DNA from: Gari tellinella
Taxonomy: Eukaryota; Mollusca; Bivalvia; Cardiida; Psammobiidae
Length of the DNA: 64,000 nt
NCBI GenBank assembly: GCA_922989275.2
Contig: OV277862.1
Coordinates: 62,571,832 to 62,635,831 of the forward strand
Direction: 5' to 3'
Part shown: in pieces, positions 27,180-38,495 of the stretch
Position numbering within the stretch: position 1 is the stretch's first letter
Layout of the letters: the number at the start of each line of letters is the position of its first letter
Notes under the pieces: model-generated
What the model was told of the DNA's origin: nothing
What the model saw: the letters and a program-made list of their open reading frames with translations, nothing else
Databases searched by the model: none
Program-made: the position numbers and the translations under genes

Positions 27180-27440
27180 ACGTTGCAATATTCAATAATA
27201 TACACATATATTCTAAAAGTTTATATATATGTGGTATAATTTTCATTTATATGTTCAATAAATCATATATATATTGCTAAAGTGCATATATATGTTGTAT
27301 AATGTTCATATACATTCGATAAATTTATATATATATGGTGTAAAAAATATTTTTATATTCTATCTGATGAGGTAATTATACCATATATATACGCACTTTA
27401 TACCATATAAATATGGAGTAATATATATTCAATACTCAAA
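27180..27440. repeat. AT-rich degenerate tandem repeat
   Basis: Units with TTCAATAAATCATATATATA and GGTATAATTTTCAT recur loosely. There is no coding signal. Confidence 0.5.
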
Positions 27441-27593
27441 CGCAAAAGAAATCACATGCGTGTTTCATGCCATTCACATTGATCGATGAAATGTGACTTA
27501 TTCGATTTCAAAAGTTCCATAAATCTTTCCCCTTGGTGGTGGTCGCAATGGCAATAGATTCGTTGTTCGTGCGTTTTACCCCACTTGTTCTGT

Positions 27594-27795
27594 GCAACCC
27601 TTTACCTCATAGCTTGTTTCTAGTTTTGAAAATAGGTGACTACTAAAACAGATTGAAAGTAAAGCAGAATGTGCCTTGATGCGCATTCTTTTTACTTTAT
27701 GCCTGCTTGAATACCATCTGCTATAAGAAACATTTCTCACGATTCATGACTGTATAAATTGGAACTATTTTTCTTCAGAGGATAAATAAACTTAA
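27594..27795. mobile_element. Hairpin-C MITE
   Basis: CAACCCTTTACCTCATAGC on the left; right TTAA shared with 27792-28004. Hairpin 27648-27712. Confidence 0.62.
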
Positions 27796-28004
27796 CCCTT
27801 TGTTTGCTGGTCGCGACTTTATTGATTTTTGCAAACAGTTTATATCCAGATCAGACGCCGTGTAACGCGGCGTCTGATCTGGATCCAAACTGTTTGACAC
27901 TCTTATTTCGGTTTATTTACTTAAAAAATGTATAAAACTAAATTTAACAAACTTTGCAGACGACAATTTCAAAGCAGACGACATCACCGCAGGATAAGGG
28001 TTAA
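27792..28004. mobile_element. Hairpin-A MITE, TTAA type
   Basis: TTAACCCTTTGTTTGCTGGT and CAGGATAAGGGTTAA bound it. Hairpin 27831-27897. Its left TTAA is also the right TTAA of the hairpin-C element at 27594-27795. Confidence 0.7.
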
Positions 28005-28139
28005 TGTACCGAAAGGCGCTTCTATGGGAGAGGGTTAAGCTGACGTGGCTATAAAGGCCAGCAGACTTCTGCATTCAGTCGACAATTAACACAGGTTTGT
28101 ATGTTTCAGTGCCGTCAGGTTGGTCTTTACTAGAACCAA

Positions 28140-28372
28140 GTGAACCAATTTTGTCATTTACAAACACTGTACCTGTGAAGTGATACCCAGATTAGATGAC
28201 TCCTTAGAGATCCCTCTTATATGTATCAGGGTACATGTATGCACTGTTTGTCATTTTGCAATAATTTAGTAAACAAAAAAACAAAAACAAAGAGACAAAA
28301 ACACCTAGATAGTCAAAAATCGACTTTAATGGAAACTAGAATTTTCCATTTGAAGTCTCAGGAGTTAAGGTA
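28140..28372. mobile_element. Degraded hairpin-B MITE
   Basis: Same layout as 19744-19992; core 28184-28260, right end GGAGTTAA. Confidence 0.45.
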
Positions 28373-28480
28373 TCCAAGTTGTTAGTCACATTATTTGAAT
28401 ATTGTGTATATATTAACATGATACCATACCACAAAGTATATATGTAAGTTGATATATTGAACCACTATGTCTTTATCGTC

Positions 28481-28740
28481 TGCTTTAAAGCGACTCGCAA
28501 TCAGATGGTGTATTTGCAAAAATAAAAGAAAATACTAAAATAAAACCAAATATTTCTCCACCTAATCCTGTCTTGTGGCATCTCTTTGGAATCGTCTTGA
28601 AAAGAGATGTCACAAGACAGGATTAGATGGAGAAATGAATAATAATTTAGAATTTTAGAATCTGACTTGCGACGATATTTGTCGTACGAGGTTTCGTAAG
28701 ACGGATCGGGTTCCAAGAGCGAATAAAACACGCACTGTAT
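28481..28740. mobile_element. Chimeric MITE remnant
   Basis: The left starts TTTAAAGCGACTCGCAATCA, the end of the 5508-type element; the middle and right carry the CCTGTCTTGTGGCATCTC hairpin and GTCGTACGAGGTTTCGTAA of the 31863 type. It is either a nested or recombined copy. Confidence 0.5.
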
Positions 28741-28956
28741 GTGTACATTATTTTCGGGAAAGGATTTATCTTTAGATAAGTCAGGTTCTAGTCTCTTTAA
28801 GGAACTGTAAAACTATGTTGGTAAACAAGTGTTATCGGATAAGAAATTCAAATCCAAAAGTAGCATTTTATAAATAAAAGGCTGGAACCTATGTGTTGTA
28901 TTTACAACGTTTTTAAACCATTGGCCCATCGTGACGAGTACATGTGTCATTTACAG

Positions 28957-29640
28957 AGAGACAGAGACAGAGGGGAAAGATGAGAGAGAAAAGACGATAA
29001 GAGAAAATATAGAGAATAGGGAGATAGTGTGTGTGTATGTGAGAGACAGGCACACAGAGAGACATACAGCACATAGAGAGAGAGGGAGAGGGGAGAAAAT
29101 AGAGGAGAGAGGGTGAGAGATAGACAGAGAGAGTAGAGGAGAGATAACGTGTGTGAGAGAGAGAAAGAATAGAAGAGAGAGCGAGACTTACAGACAGACA
29201 GAGAAAGAACGACACAGAGAGAGGGTGATCGAGGCACACATTCGGCTAGACAGACAGACAGGCAGAAAGACAGACACATAGGAAGAAAGACATACGGAGA
29301 GAGAAAGAGGCACACTCTCAGACAGTCAGTCTGACAAGCAGACATGGAGACAGACAGAAAAAGGCAGACGGATAGAGAAAGAGAGAGAGAGAGAGAGAGA
29401 GACGCGCACACACACAGGCAGACAGACAGGGTCAGACAGACAGACGGGGAGACAAACAGACAGTTACACAGGTTGAGAGAGTGAGACAGAGAAAGAGAGA
29501 GAGAAAGGGAGAGATATGATGGGTGAGAGACAGAGAGATGGAGATGGGCAGCTACTGAGATAGACAGACAAGAGAAAGACAGAGAGAAGAAAGACAGAAA
29601 GAAAGACTTATTAGGCAGTCGGACAGACATTAGTGGTGAC
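28957..29640. repeat. GA/GACA-rich low-complexity tract
   Basis: About 680 bases of nearly pure purine-rich GAGA, GACA and CACA repeats. Long frames here are artefacts. Confidence 0.85.
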
Positions 29641-29971
29641 AAGCTTCACAGAGTCCGATGATGACTAACAGTACAGCTCATACCCAAGGTGAAGTCATTA
29701 ATTGTCGTACATGTACTATACCGCCCTATATGTTAAAGGACAACAACATTGCTCAGGGCACATGTCAAGTTCCTGACTGAGGATGTTGTTTACTTTACCT
29801 ATGGTTTGCTCTTAAAACATGTTAATAATTATGTAAAAAAAACAAAGAAACAACTAAACCATATTCAACATGCGATATTTATTAAGGCGTGGACAAATAG
29901 TGTATTTACGGATGAGAATTTGCACTGCTGGCAATGATATATATAATTTAATATGTATCATTAAAATTATA

Positions 29972-30260
29972 TATATCCCTAGCCTGTTTCTAGTTTTGCA
30001 GACAGGTGACCATCTAAAACCGGTTTAAGATAAAGCAGAATGTGCCTCAGGGCACCTTCTGCTTTACTATCAACCTACTTTAAGTTGTCATCTGCTAGGG
30101 TATAGAAAATGTGTCTTCTGGAAGTTCTGGTGCATGTTCATGGCCGTTTAAAGCGGAACTATTTTCTTAAGTGGAGGAATAAAATAAAGACGTGCAAAAG
30201 CGTATTTATGGAGTTATGGTTTCAAATATATTTGTCTAGATTTTACTTTTTTCCCCCAGA
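29972..30260. mobile_element. Hairpin-C MITE, partial
   Basis: CTAGCCTGTTTCTAGTTTTG and the hairpin 30010-30085 are clear; the ends are decayed. Confidence 0.55.
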
Positions 30261-30299
30261 TCCTTATGGCGCCAAACTTTATTATCTGTAAACCCCGTT

Positions 30300-30505
30300 T
30301 ACCTTCATAACGTTACCTGATAAGCTTTATCGTGATAAGCGCGACTTTTAATATTTGCAACAGCTTGGGTCCAGATCAGAGGCCGCGTAAGGCGGCATCT
30401 GTTGTGAATCTAAGCTGTTTGCCACTCAAGGTTAAAACATAACAAAATTAATTATCCTTTTTGCAGACGATATATTTCGAGCAGGCAATTCAGAATAAGA
30501 GTTGA
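30300..30505. mobile_element. Degraded hairpin-A MITE
   Basis: Hairpin 30357-30422 has several mismatches (GGCCGCGTAAGGCGGC). GCAGACGATATATTTCGAGC marks the right arm. Ends are poor. Confidence 0.5.
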
Positions 30506-30859
30506 ATGTTCACAACTGAATAGTAATTCTTCGGGACAATTTAGAAGTGGATAAAACAGCGAGAAACTTCGCATCTTTACAGGTTCCAAACAGACCGATA
30601 CTTGCACGCGTTTATTTAAACATCCTTTTGCAAGTTTTAGGCCAACTCTGGATGTCAGTCTCTTTTTCTGATGTTTGCACGATAGCGTAATTAACACCAT
30701 AACCTACGATTGCCTCAAAGGCAAAAACTTCTAAAGTATGACGTCACTACCGGTTCAAACAGTGTTTCAAGTGGAGTGGACGTACGGCATGCTGAAGGAT
30801 AGAGGTATGAGTTTATTGTAAAGCTTCGATACATTACATGTAGTTTAATAGTATTGTTT

Positions 30860-31391
30860 ATGTGAATAATCTCGTTATCTTATTTCTTATGTGCATGGAT
30901 AATCTCGTTATCTAATTTCTAATGTGGATAATCTCGTTATCTAATTTCTTATGTGGATAATCTCGTTATCTAATTTCTTATGTGCATGGATAATCTCGTT
31001 ATCTAATTTCTAATGTGGATAATCACGTTATCTAATTTCTTATGTGGATAATCTCGTTATCTAATTTCTTATGTGCATGGATAATCTCGTTATCTAATTT
31101 CTAATGTGGATAATCTCGTTATCTAATTTCTAATGTGGATAATCTCGTTATCTAATTTCTTATGTGGATAATCTCGTTATCTAATTTCTTATGTGCATGG
31201 ATAATCTCGTTATCTAATTTCTTATGTGGATAATCTCGTTATCTAATTTCTTATGTGGATAATCTCGTTATCTAATTTCTTATGTGGATAATCTCGTTAT
31301 CTAATTTCTTATGTGGATAATCTCGTTATCTAATTTCTTATGTGGATAATCTCGTTATCTAATTTCTGATGTGGATAATCTCGTTTTCTAT
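30860..31391. repeat. 29/33-bp tandem array, 18 copies
   Basis: ATGTGGATAATCTCGTTATC then TAATTTCTT recurs 18 times. Four junctions carry a 4-base insertion (ATGTGCATGGATAA), spaced 3, 3 and 4 units apart. Confidence 0.9.
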
Positions 31392-31400
31392 ATAATTGCT

Positions 31401-31636
31401 GCACCCCTTCCTCCCTGAAACCTCAAATGGACAATTCTAGTTTTCAATTTAGTCTAGTACATTTTTTAATTTTAGGTTTGATTTTCACATAAATGTTAAA
31501 AATGGCAAACAGTGTAGACCCTGATCAGAGGGCTCCTTAAGGAGCCCTATGATCAGGCTCTACACTATTTGCATAGGAAAAGCCGTGTACTCCTCACAGG
31601 TATGGTGTTAGCAAATGACGCAAATAAAGAGTTAAA
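31401..31636. mobile_element. Hairpin-B MITE
   Basis: CCCCTTCCTCCCTGAAACCT on the left; GAGTTAA on the right. Hairpin 31505-31572, tip GGGCTCCTTAAGGAGCCC. Confidence 0.65.
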
Positions 31637-31726
31637 GAGTGCAAAAAAACACTATTTTTTATAGTATTCTTATTGTTCAGGCAATCACAATCAAAAAAGC
31701 ATTTCTGTTATATTGAATGAGAACAT

Positions 31727-31795
31727 TTGTGACCGGTGCCGGATTTGAACCGTCGATTATCAGACTGATGAACGGTCTATAATATGCATATTCCG
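31727..31795 (-). repeat. Degraded tRNA-like segment
   Basis: The B-box-like GGTTCAAATCCGGC on the minus strand (about 31738-31751) has a weak upstream A box. It lies between a hairpin-B MITE and a GGGCCCGTTTCAT-type MITE. Confidence 0.3.
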
Positions 31796-31862
31796 AATAT
31801 TGCTTTTATCACATATCTTTATACCTGTAAAACTGTAATCATTCTTCACTTCAACAGTACTT

Positions 31863-32095
31863 GGGCCCGTTTCATAAAACTTCGTACGACAAATGTTATC
31901 GTAAGTCAGATTATAAAAGTCTCAATTTTTATTTATTTCGCCATTTAATCCTGTCTTGTGACATCTCTTTGGAATTGTCTTGAAAAGACGATTCCAAAGA
32001 GATGTCACGAGACAGAATTAGATAGTAAACTCAGAAAATAAGTGTATATTAAAGTTACGACCGTTTTTTATGTACGAAGTTTTATGAAGGGGCCC
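31863..32095. mobile_element. MITE with GGGCCCGTTTCATAAAAC ends
   Basis: Inverted ends GGGCCCGTTTCATAAAACTT and a central imperfect hairpin around CCTGTCTTG and CATCTCTTTGGAAT. Related degraded copies lie at about 33653-33880 and 28555-28700. Confidence 0.65.
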
Positions 32096-32315
32096 TGGTT
32101 TTCAGTGTTGAAGGGATTTATCATTCGACCCTTGCGACGAGTATACTCGTCGTTGACAAACAATCTACATGTGAATAGTACACTTGTTCTATGCAAAAAG
32201 TGTAGACCCTTACCAGGTGGCTCCTCTGATAAATGATCCATAGACTCATATTCTTATACTATATTTATGCTACTAAAATGTGCTAAGCAGTAAGCACCAA
32301 GGGTATACACCTTCA

Positions 32316-32547
32316 TACAGTGGAGAATCTGTTATTCTTTCCCGTTTAAACGCAAACGTACGCAAATGCAAAACACTAAAACGTAGAAAAGTACAACTTT
32401 TGGACAATTCTGATATTTCATGTTTATCTTGGTGACAAACCGTTTGGGTTACCCGGCGTCTGATCTGGCTCCAAATTGTTTGCACTGCAAATAATAGTTT
32501 TAGCGTTAACGCGTTTATTGGGAAAGAATAACACATTCTCCACTGTA
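32316..32547. mobile_element. CAGTGGAGAA MITE with half hairpin
   Basis: Its hairpin (32433-32492) lacks one arm: AAACCGTTTGGG joins TTACCCGGCGTCTGATC. The flanks carry TACACCTTCATA on both sides, longer than the expected TA. Confidence 0.72.
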
Positions 32548-32908
32548 CACCTTCATAGGTATCAATGCATTTACAATATCACTTTCTCACCGCATCACTT
32601 CCAACAAAGAAAAGTGTTGTTCAATTCCTTCCTATCTTGTGGCTAATTTTACTAATGGTTCAGATTCTGATAACTTGTTCAAGTTCTGTGGACGAAACCC
32701 GAACAATTATCAAAATGAGTTCGTTTTTTTAGATTTCACCTTTTTTCAGATCCTTTGAATTCTAAATTTTATTGTTCTTAGAGGTGTTATTCGTTGGTAA
32801 AAACACTGTTTTACATGTTCAATTGTATTCATTATTGAATTGTAAAGCATGCTCGTTAACACCAAAACACAATTTGTTACGTTTGCAGTTTTCTGTGAAA
32901 TAGTTATA

Positions 32909-33158
32909 TACAGTGGAGAATCTGTTATTCTTTCCCAATAAACGCGTTTACGCTAAAACTATTATTTGCAGTGCAAACAGTTTGGAGCCAGATCAGACGC
33001 CGGATAACCCGGCGTCTGATCAGGCTCCAAACTGTTTGCCACCAAGATAAACAAGAATTATCAGAATTGTCCAAAAGTTGTTCTTTTCTACGTTTTAGTG
33101 GTTTGCGTTTGCGTACGTTTGCGTTTAAACGGGAAAGAATAACAGATTCTCCACTGTA
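32909..33158. mobile_element. CAGTGGAGAA MITE with full hairpin
   Basis: TACAGTGGAGAATCTGTTAT to AACAGATTCTCCACTGTA. Hairpin 32973-33039. It is nearly identical to 35149-35398, so both are young copies. Confidence 0.78.
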
Positions 33159-33179
33159 TTATCTTGTTTACCAGATTGA

Positions 33180-33330
33180 ACTGAACAGAACAGAATTTTA
33201 TTCAACTTGTACACAACCAGGTACCTCGTTAAATAACATACAATCATACAATAACACAAACATACAAGCATGTTCACTGTATATGTTATGGTGATATATA
33301 GTATAGGTCTAAACTTGTAATAATACAATT
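33180..33330 (-). repeat. Retroelement 3' end with (TGTTC)n tail
   Basis: On the minus strand GTTGAATAAAATTCTGTTCTG ends the unit. It begins right after the CAGTGGAGAA-type MITE at 32909-33158. Confidence 0.4.
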
Positions 33331-33652
33331 AAAGTATAACACACATAGAAAGCATTGTAGAAAGCACTGTACTGTAGAAAGCACTATGCATCGTGCTACA
33401 ATTTATGGACTTTATCTATAACATATTTAACAAAATTAAGCTGTTACTAATTCTAACATTCCTTATGTAGGAGAATGAACTATGCAATTTTGCAGATCGA
33501 TTAGACCATTGATTGTTATGGTTGTTATTTTTTTTTATTCATATCCTGTAATTTTACACTGACATATCATAGATACATAAATTAACAAACATACAACACT
33601 TGATCTATTTATAAGCCTGTGAGTAAATATTTTACAGCATTTTTTTTTTAGT

Positions 33653-33880
33653 TAGGCTATTCTGAAACGCCGTACGACAAATGTTGTCGTATGTAAGATT
33701 ATAAAATTCCTAATTTTTATATATTTCTCCATCTTATCCTGTCTTGCGACATCTCTTTGAAAAGACGATTCCAAATAGATGTCACAAAACAGAATTAGAT
33801 GGACAAATAAGAAATTGGATGCATTTTAAAGCTCTAAGTTACGATCGTTTTTTGTCGTACGACGTTTCGTAAACCTCAAT
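33653..33880. mobile_element. Degraded copy of the 31863-type MITE
   Basis: It shares CGTACGACAAATGTTGTCGT, the CCTGTCTTGCGACATCTCTT hairpin and the inverse CGTACGACGTTTCGTAA. Its GGGCCC termini are lost. Confidence 0.55.
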
Positions 33881-34335
33881 GCCCCAAACCTCAATGTATT
33901 ACGGAATCCTGTTAGTAAATGCATCAACTTCGACTTGCGACTTATTTTAACAGTAAATAGGTACAAAAACGCAAAGTCGATTTTTGCATTCCTTTTTTCA
34001 ATACCAACGCCAACGCAATTCACATGTATATATGAATTACCACAGCAGAACCTAAAATAAGAATGCGATAATGAACCGTTGCATTGTCATACTTGTTATT
34101 CTTGATGTCCCTTGTAGTACATGCGTTGAAAAAGAAAAAACGGGTTGGTAAGACCGGAGAACATCCTCAAACTGTGTAGACCCGAAATGGACATCATAAT
34201 AAGAAACAACCATCCATGGTCTACATTAATTACAGTCTGACATCGACTATTGGCATAATGCCCTGAACACCCTTCTTTTACATGTACAATATTTCCCATA
34301 AAATGTAGACTATTTTACACCTTATATATCGATAA

Positions 34336-34588
34336 TACGGTGGAGAAGATATCATTATTTCCCAATAAACGCCTTTAAGCTAAAACTAGTATTTCCATTG
34401 AAAACAGTTTGGAGCCAGATCAGACGCCAGGTAACCCGGCGTCTGATCAGGCTCCAAACTGTTTGCCACTCATATCTAAAATAAAGTCGTTCAAATTTTC
34501 AAAAAGTTGTTATTTACTACATTCCATTGCAATGCGTTTGCGTTTCGGTTGCGTGTAAACGGGAAAGAATAACGTGTTCTCGACTGTA
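34336..34588. mobile_element. CAGTGGAGAA MITE, older copy
   Basis: TACGGTGGAGAAGATATCAT to AACGTGTTCTCGACTGTA. Hairpin 34401-34466. Confidence 0.7.
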
Positions 34589-34600
34589 ACAGTTACTTAC

Positions 34601-34810
34601 TTATAGCTGTTCTCCAGTACAGGAATTACAATCTCCTATCTCCACCAGATTCGTCGTTAGATATTCCTCTAGTACGGCAGTGTCTGTTTCAACGGTGTGG
34701 TTAGTTAGATTAATCTTACCCTTTGAGTCCCCAGTGGAAAGAGTAAAGGATAGAATCCACCCACTACCACCAGAGCAGAGTGGTAAGACTCCACTACCGA
34801 AATGCGCCAC
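34601..34810 (-). other. Possible exon remnant, unrecognised
   Basis: The minus strand is open for about 69 codons, with WILSFTLSTGDSKGK and VETDTAVLEEYL, and ends TAA directly before gtaagt. It lies just beside a CAGTGGAGAA-type MITE (34336-34588). There is no clear acceptor. It could be a fragment of a gene or of a transposon. Confidence 0.18.
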
Positions 34811-34939
34811 TATTCACTAATATACAATATATATACTATATACTATGATTTAAAAGAAATAGATAATGTATTAGGCTTTTTAAAAACAATTTTATTTTCT
34901 TAAACAATGCGCGACGCGTTTCACCATATCATCAGGCGC

Positions 34940-35122
34940 AATATTGCTATTATTTCCATTGCAAACAGTTTGGAGTCCCGGCTTCTGATCAGGCTCCAAA
35001 CTGTTTACCACTCAGATAAGAATAAATAATCAGGGTTGTCAATAAGTTGTCCTTTTATCCATTTTAATGCGTTTGCGTTTCGTTTGCGTTTAAACGTAAA
35101 AAATTATATCTTCTCTACTGTA
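34940..35122. mobile_element. CAGTGGAGAA MITE, left end missing
   Basis: Only the right end (TATATCTTCTCTACTGTA) remains. Hairpin 34963-35010 has lost its inner left part (TTTGGAGTCCCGGC). Confidence 0.6.
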
Positions 35123-35148
35123 CATGCATGTACACATCGGCACTATAT

Positions 35149-35398
35149 TACAGTGGAGAATCTGTTATTCTTTCCCAATTAACGCGTTTACGCTAAAACT
35201 ATTATTTGCAGTGCAAACAGTTTGGAGTCAGGTCAGACGCCGGGTTACCCGGCGTCTGATCAGGCTCCAAACTGTTTGCCACCAAGATAAACAAGAATTA
35301 TCAGAATTGTCCAAAAGTTGTTCTTTTCTACGTTTTAGTGCTTTGCGTTTGCGTACGTTTGCGTTTAAACGGGAAATAATAACAGATTCTCCACTGTA
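35149..35398. mobile_element. CAGTGGAGAA MITE with full hairpin
   Basis: Near-identical to 32909-33158. Hairpin 35213-35279, tip GCCGGGTTACCCGGC where the other copy has GCCGGATAACCCGGC. Confidence 0.78.
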
Positions 35399-35838
35399 CC
35401 AGTATTGTGTCGCATGCTGTACAATCAATCTTACCCTTTGAAGCCTAGTAACGCATATACGCGTCCTTTGCAAACAGTGTACATTTAAAAAGTACACTTG
35501 TCTAATGAAAACAGTGAAGACTCACGAGCCCTCTGATCAGCGTCTGTAACATTGCAATACATTACAAAATCAACTCCTGACAAAATCAACTCTTAAAAGT
35601 AAAAAAAATGGATTAGAACTGAAATTGTTCATTTGAGTTTCAAATAGAAAAGTGTCAAATATATTTTATTTCAATACTGTATAGAAAAGGCTCTGAAAAA
35701 TTGCAATATGATTCATGGTGTTTCCATAATTTATCAAGACATAGTTTTTAGTTGTTTGTCCTTGGAGCTCAGATTACATTTTCTGAGAGAATGTTTTCCA
35801 TACTGTTTTAGACCCTGTGAGAGAAGAAGGTTTGTCTT

Positions 35839-36086
35839 AACTCATTCACCTCTGTAACTTTTAATAGAAAATTCCAATTTCAAAACAAGTCTATTCCATT
35901 TTTGACTATTAAGGGTTGATTTTAACACTATATTTCAAAACGACATACAGTGTAGACCCTGATCAGAGGGCTCCTTAAGGAGCCCTCAGATCAGGGTCCA
36001 CACAGTTTGCATTGGACAAGTGCAATCCTCACGGTTACACTGTTTGTAAATGACGAGTATACTCGTCAATAGGGTTGAATGTGTTC
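35839..36086. mobile_element. Hairpin-B MITE
   Basis: TTAACTCATTCACCTCTGTA to TAGGGTTGAA. Hairpin 35946-36010, tip GGGCTCCTTAAGGAGCCC. A further degraded copy lies at about 35435-35655. Confidence 0.65.
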
Positions 36087-36299
36087 ATCTAGTTTTTGCT
36101 CTTTGTTGCTTGATTTTGTTTGGATTAGTCATCGAACTATTTCTACTAAGTGCTGATGTTGTTCCATGCCAGATCTGAATGTGTTGATACCTGTGTTGTT
36201 GATCTCCAAACAACGCAAATATATACATTGCACTATAATGTAAAAAATGGATTCTTCATTTTTTGGACATGTATAATTATATAATAAATCTGATGATTC

Positions 36300-36448
36300 A
36301 TTCTATTCTGGGTGACAACTAGTTTGGAGCCTGATCAGACGCCGGGTTATCCGGCGTCTGATCTGGTTCCAAACTGTTTATAAAAGAATATCATTGTTTT
36401 GGCAGATACACGCGTTGATTAGAAGAAAATAACTTGTTCTCCACTGTA
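36300..36448. mobile_element. CAGTGGAGAA MITE, partial
   Basis: Right end AACTTGTTCTCCACTGTA. Hairpin 36315-36380. The left half is lost or decayed. Confidence 0.6.
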
Positions 36449-36449
36449 A

Positions 36450-37140
36450 TTGAAAATAAGACCGACTTCACTTGGACCTTTAGTCAGGCAAAATTGCGGC
36501 ATGCGCATTAAGGACATACGCGCCTAAGGATCCCTGTGAAAATTGCTGCATAGGTTCTTCAAACATATCTTAGTACCATGGTAAAAAAGAAAAAACATAG
36601 GTTATAATGTTCTTTTTTGTCTATGGGCATTTGAAATGTATAATGTAGCCATTCTCGGCAAAGAGTCGGCATGCATTATTTTGGGACTGAAAAAATGTAA
36701 AGTAATAATTGGCACAAACAAACATTAAAACAGTTAAAAACAGTCATAACCGGGATACCGTGGGAACGTTTACTTTCCAATGTGGATTTAGGCAAACATA
36801 AATATTTATTAAACTACATGTATATATGGTTATTAGTTCACGAATAAGTTCAATTATTGTCAAAAACGGGCAAATAGGTCAATAGTTTTATGCCCTTTAT
36901 GAGTTGAAAATGCCTTATTTAACAGTGTTTACACTCTAGCAGATACAGTTCTGAATTTATTTTAAAAACACACATGCACACAACAAACAAACAAACAAAT
37001 ATATGTAAACATTAGTTCTTGAAAGTGTATAATTACTGTTGAAATCGGATTATTGCTTCAAGATTTATCTGCCCCTTTATATACTCAGATATGCTAGAAA
37101 AGGCTTTATTTTACAAATTAATGTTGATCAAACTTTGTTA
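36450..37140. other. No recognisable feature
   Basis: AT-rich sequence with no coding signal, inverted ends or known repeat that I can see, apart from a short (CAAA)n stretch near 36980. Confidence 0.5.
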
Positions 37141-37381
37141 AAGTTCTCGAAAGCTGATATCTGAAGACAGGTGGCCACCATTTGCACTTCTCACAATAAA
37201 GTTTTCCACTTGCTTCTCTACAATCGCCGCGGCAGGGGATATCAGTTTGTTTTCATGTTGTCTAATGAGTAATGTAAACATTGTACATTGTTTAACTTTT
37301 TCGCTGTCAAGTTTTATCGTCTGCTTTATCCCTCTTACCGCCAACATGTCGTCTGCATCGTTACGCAGCGTCTGATCAGGA

Positions 37382-37631
37382 TTAATCCATAACCTGTTTC
37401 TCGTTTTTAAGACAGGTGACTACTAAAGCAGGTTGAAAATTGAGCAGAATACGTCTTAAGTCACATTCTGCTTTACTTTCAGCCTGTTTTAAGCTACCAA
37501 CTGCTATGATATTGAAATATGTCTTATGGTACAAATGTACATATTTATTACTGTTGAAAGTGAAACTATTTTCTTCAGTGGAGGAATAAATCAAAGTTGT
37601 AAAAAGGCGCATATATGGAGGATTGGGTTAA
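37382..37631. mobile_element. Hairpin-C MITE, TTAA type
   Basis: TTAATCCATAACCTGTTTCT to GGATTGGGTTAA. Hairpin 37426-37497. Confidence 0.68.
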
Positions 37632-37876
37632 CCCTTTGGACCCTAGTACCGCATATAGGCGTCATATTCGAACAGGGTACACATGAATTGCACACCTGTC
37701 TTATGAAAACATTGAAGACCCAGATCAGAGGGCTCCTAAAGGAGCCCTCTGATCAGGGTCTTCACTGTTTGTCATAATGCCGAACATTGACAAAAACAAC
37801 TCTTAAAAGTCAGAAATGGACCAGTGAAAATGGAAACTGGAATTGTCCATTTAAAGTGTTAGGGAGGAAAGAGTTA
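37628..37876. mobile_element. Hairpin-B MITE, TTAA type
   Basis: TTAACCCTTTGGACCCTAGT to GGAAAGAGTTAA. Hairpin 37707-37773. Its left TTAA is the right TTAA of the hairpin-C element 37382-37631. Confidence 0.72.
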
Positions 37877-38014
37877 AAGGGGAAGGAATAAAGTCTTCTC
37901 CACAGTATGAAGCCTGGCATCTTGTGTGAGCATGAACTCTGTTACTATGTGGACCAGACACAAGCACTCGCCGTGTGTAATTATCGACTTTAATTTAGAA
38001 ACGCACCTGCCAGA

Positions 38015-38020
38015 TATAAA
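38015..38020 (+). promoter_or_regulatory. Candidate TATA box
   Basis: TATAAA in the context agaTATAAAAGcatgc lies about 90 bases upstream of an ATG with an open frame and a splice donor. A start site near 38045-38050 would give a leader of about 55-60 bases. This is a spacing argument only. Confidence 0.35.
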
Positions 38021-38105
38021 AGCATGCAATGTCAATATGACGCCGACAGTGAACACTCGGTAATAGGTGTCTGTAGTAGCTGTGATAGCTCGATAGTCGG
38101 GGACA

Positions 38106-38181
38106 ATGGACCAGTTCTACTATAACTATGACCAGTTTGGAAATTTCAGACGGACATATATGCATTACAGATCCCCACAAG
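38106..38181 (+). CDS. Possible first coding exon of an unrecognised gene
   Basis: From ATG 38106 the frame reads MDQFYYNYDQFGNFRR then TYMHYRSPQ and reaches a possible donor ggtatt at 38181/38182 with one base over. The Tyr/Gln-rich content is unlike the surrounding MITEs and a TATA box sits upstream. I do not recognise the protein and find no matching downstream exon in the window. About 30 bases around the ATG recur in degraded form at 40206-40236, so a repeat origin is possible. Confidence 0.3.
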
Positions 38182-38285
38182 GTATTCCTTTACGTATACG
38201 GACTCAGTTGGTTTATCAATTCAATTTCCTTTATTACACTCAGTTCATGATATACATGAATATATGAGGAAAAACATAATACATT

Positions 38286-38495
38286 TACAGTAAAACCTCA
38301 CTATTACGACCACTAAATTATGTTAATTATTAGGGTGTTTACGATAGGTGACCGCTTAAAGCAAGGTGACAGTGAAACAGAAAGCTCCTATAGGAGCTTT
38401 CTGTTTCACTGTTACCTTGCTTTAAGCTTTCACCTGTCTATTATACACTCAATTAGCCTTCGTTTTAGTGGTCGTAATAGCGAAGTTTTACTGTA
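38286..38495. mobile_element. CAGTAAAACCTC MITE with hairpin D
   Basis: TACAGTAAAACCTCACTATT to GTAATAGCGAAGTTTTACTGTA (ends mirror each other; TA flanks). Hairpin about 38356-38427 with arms TTAAAGCAAGGTGACAGTGA and tip AAAGCTCCTATAGGAGCTTT. Confidence 0.75.

Noticed and set aside
28913..29642. Long frames in the 28.9-29.6 kb region (Ser/Leu/Cys-rich on the minus strand)
   Set aside because: They run through GA/GACA simple repeats; the composition is that of the repeat and no domain is seen.
30860..31391. CRISPR-like array
   Set aside because: Units of 29/33 bp are contiguous with no spacers.
34096..34299. 67-codon minus-strand frame with a hydrophobic stretch
   Set aside because: No splice sites or homology could be supported; chance in AT-rich DNA is as likely.
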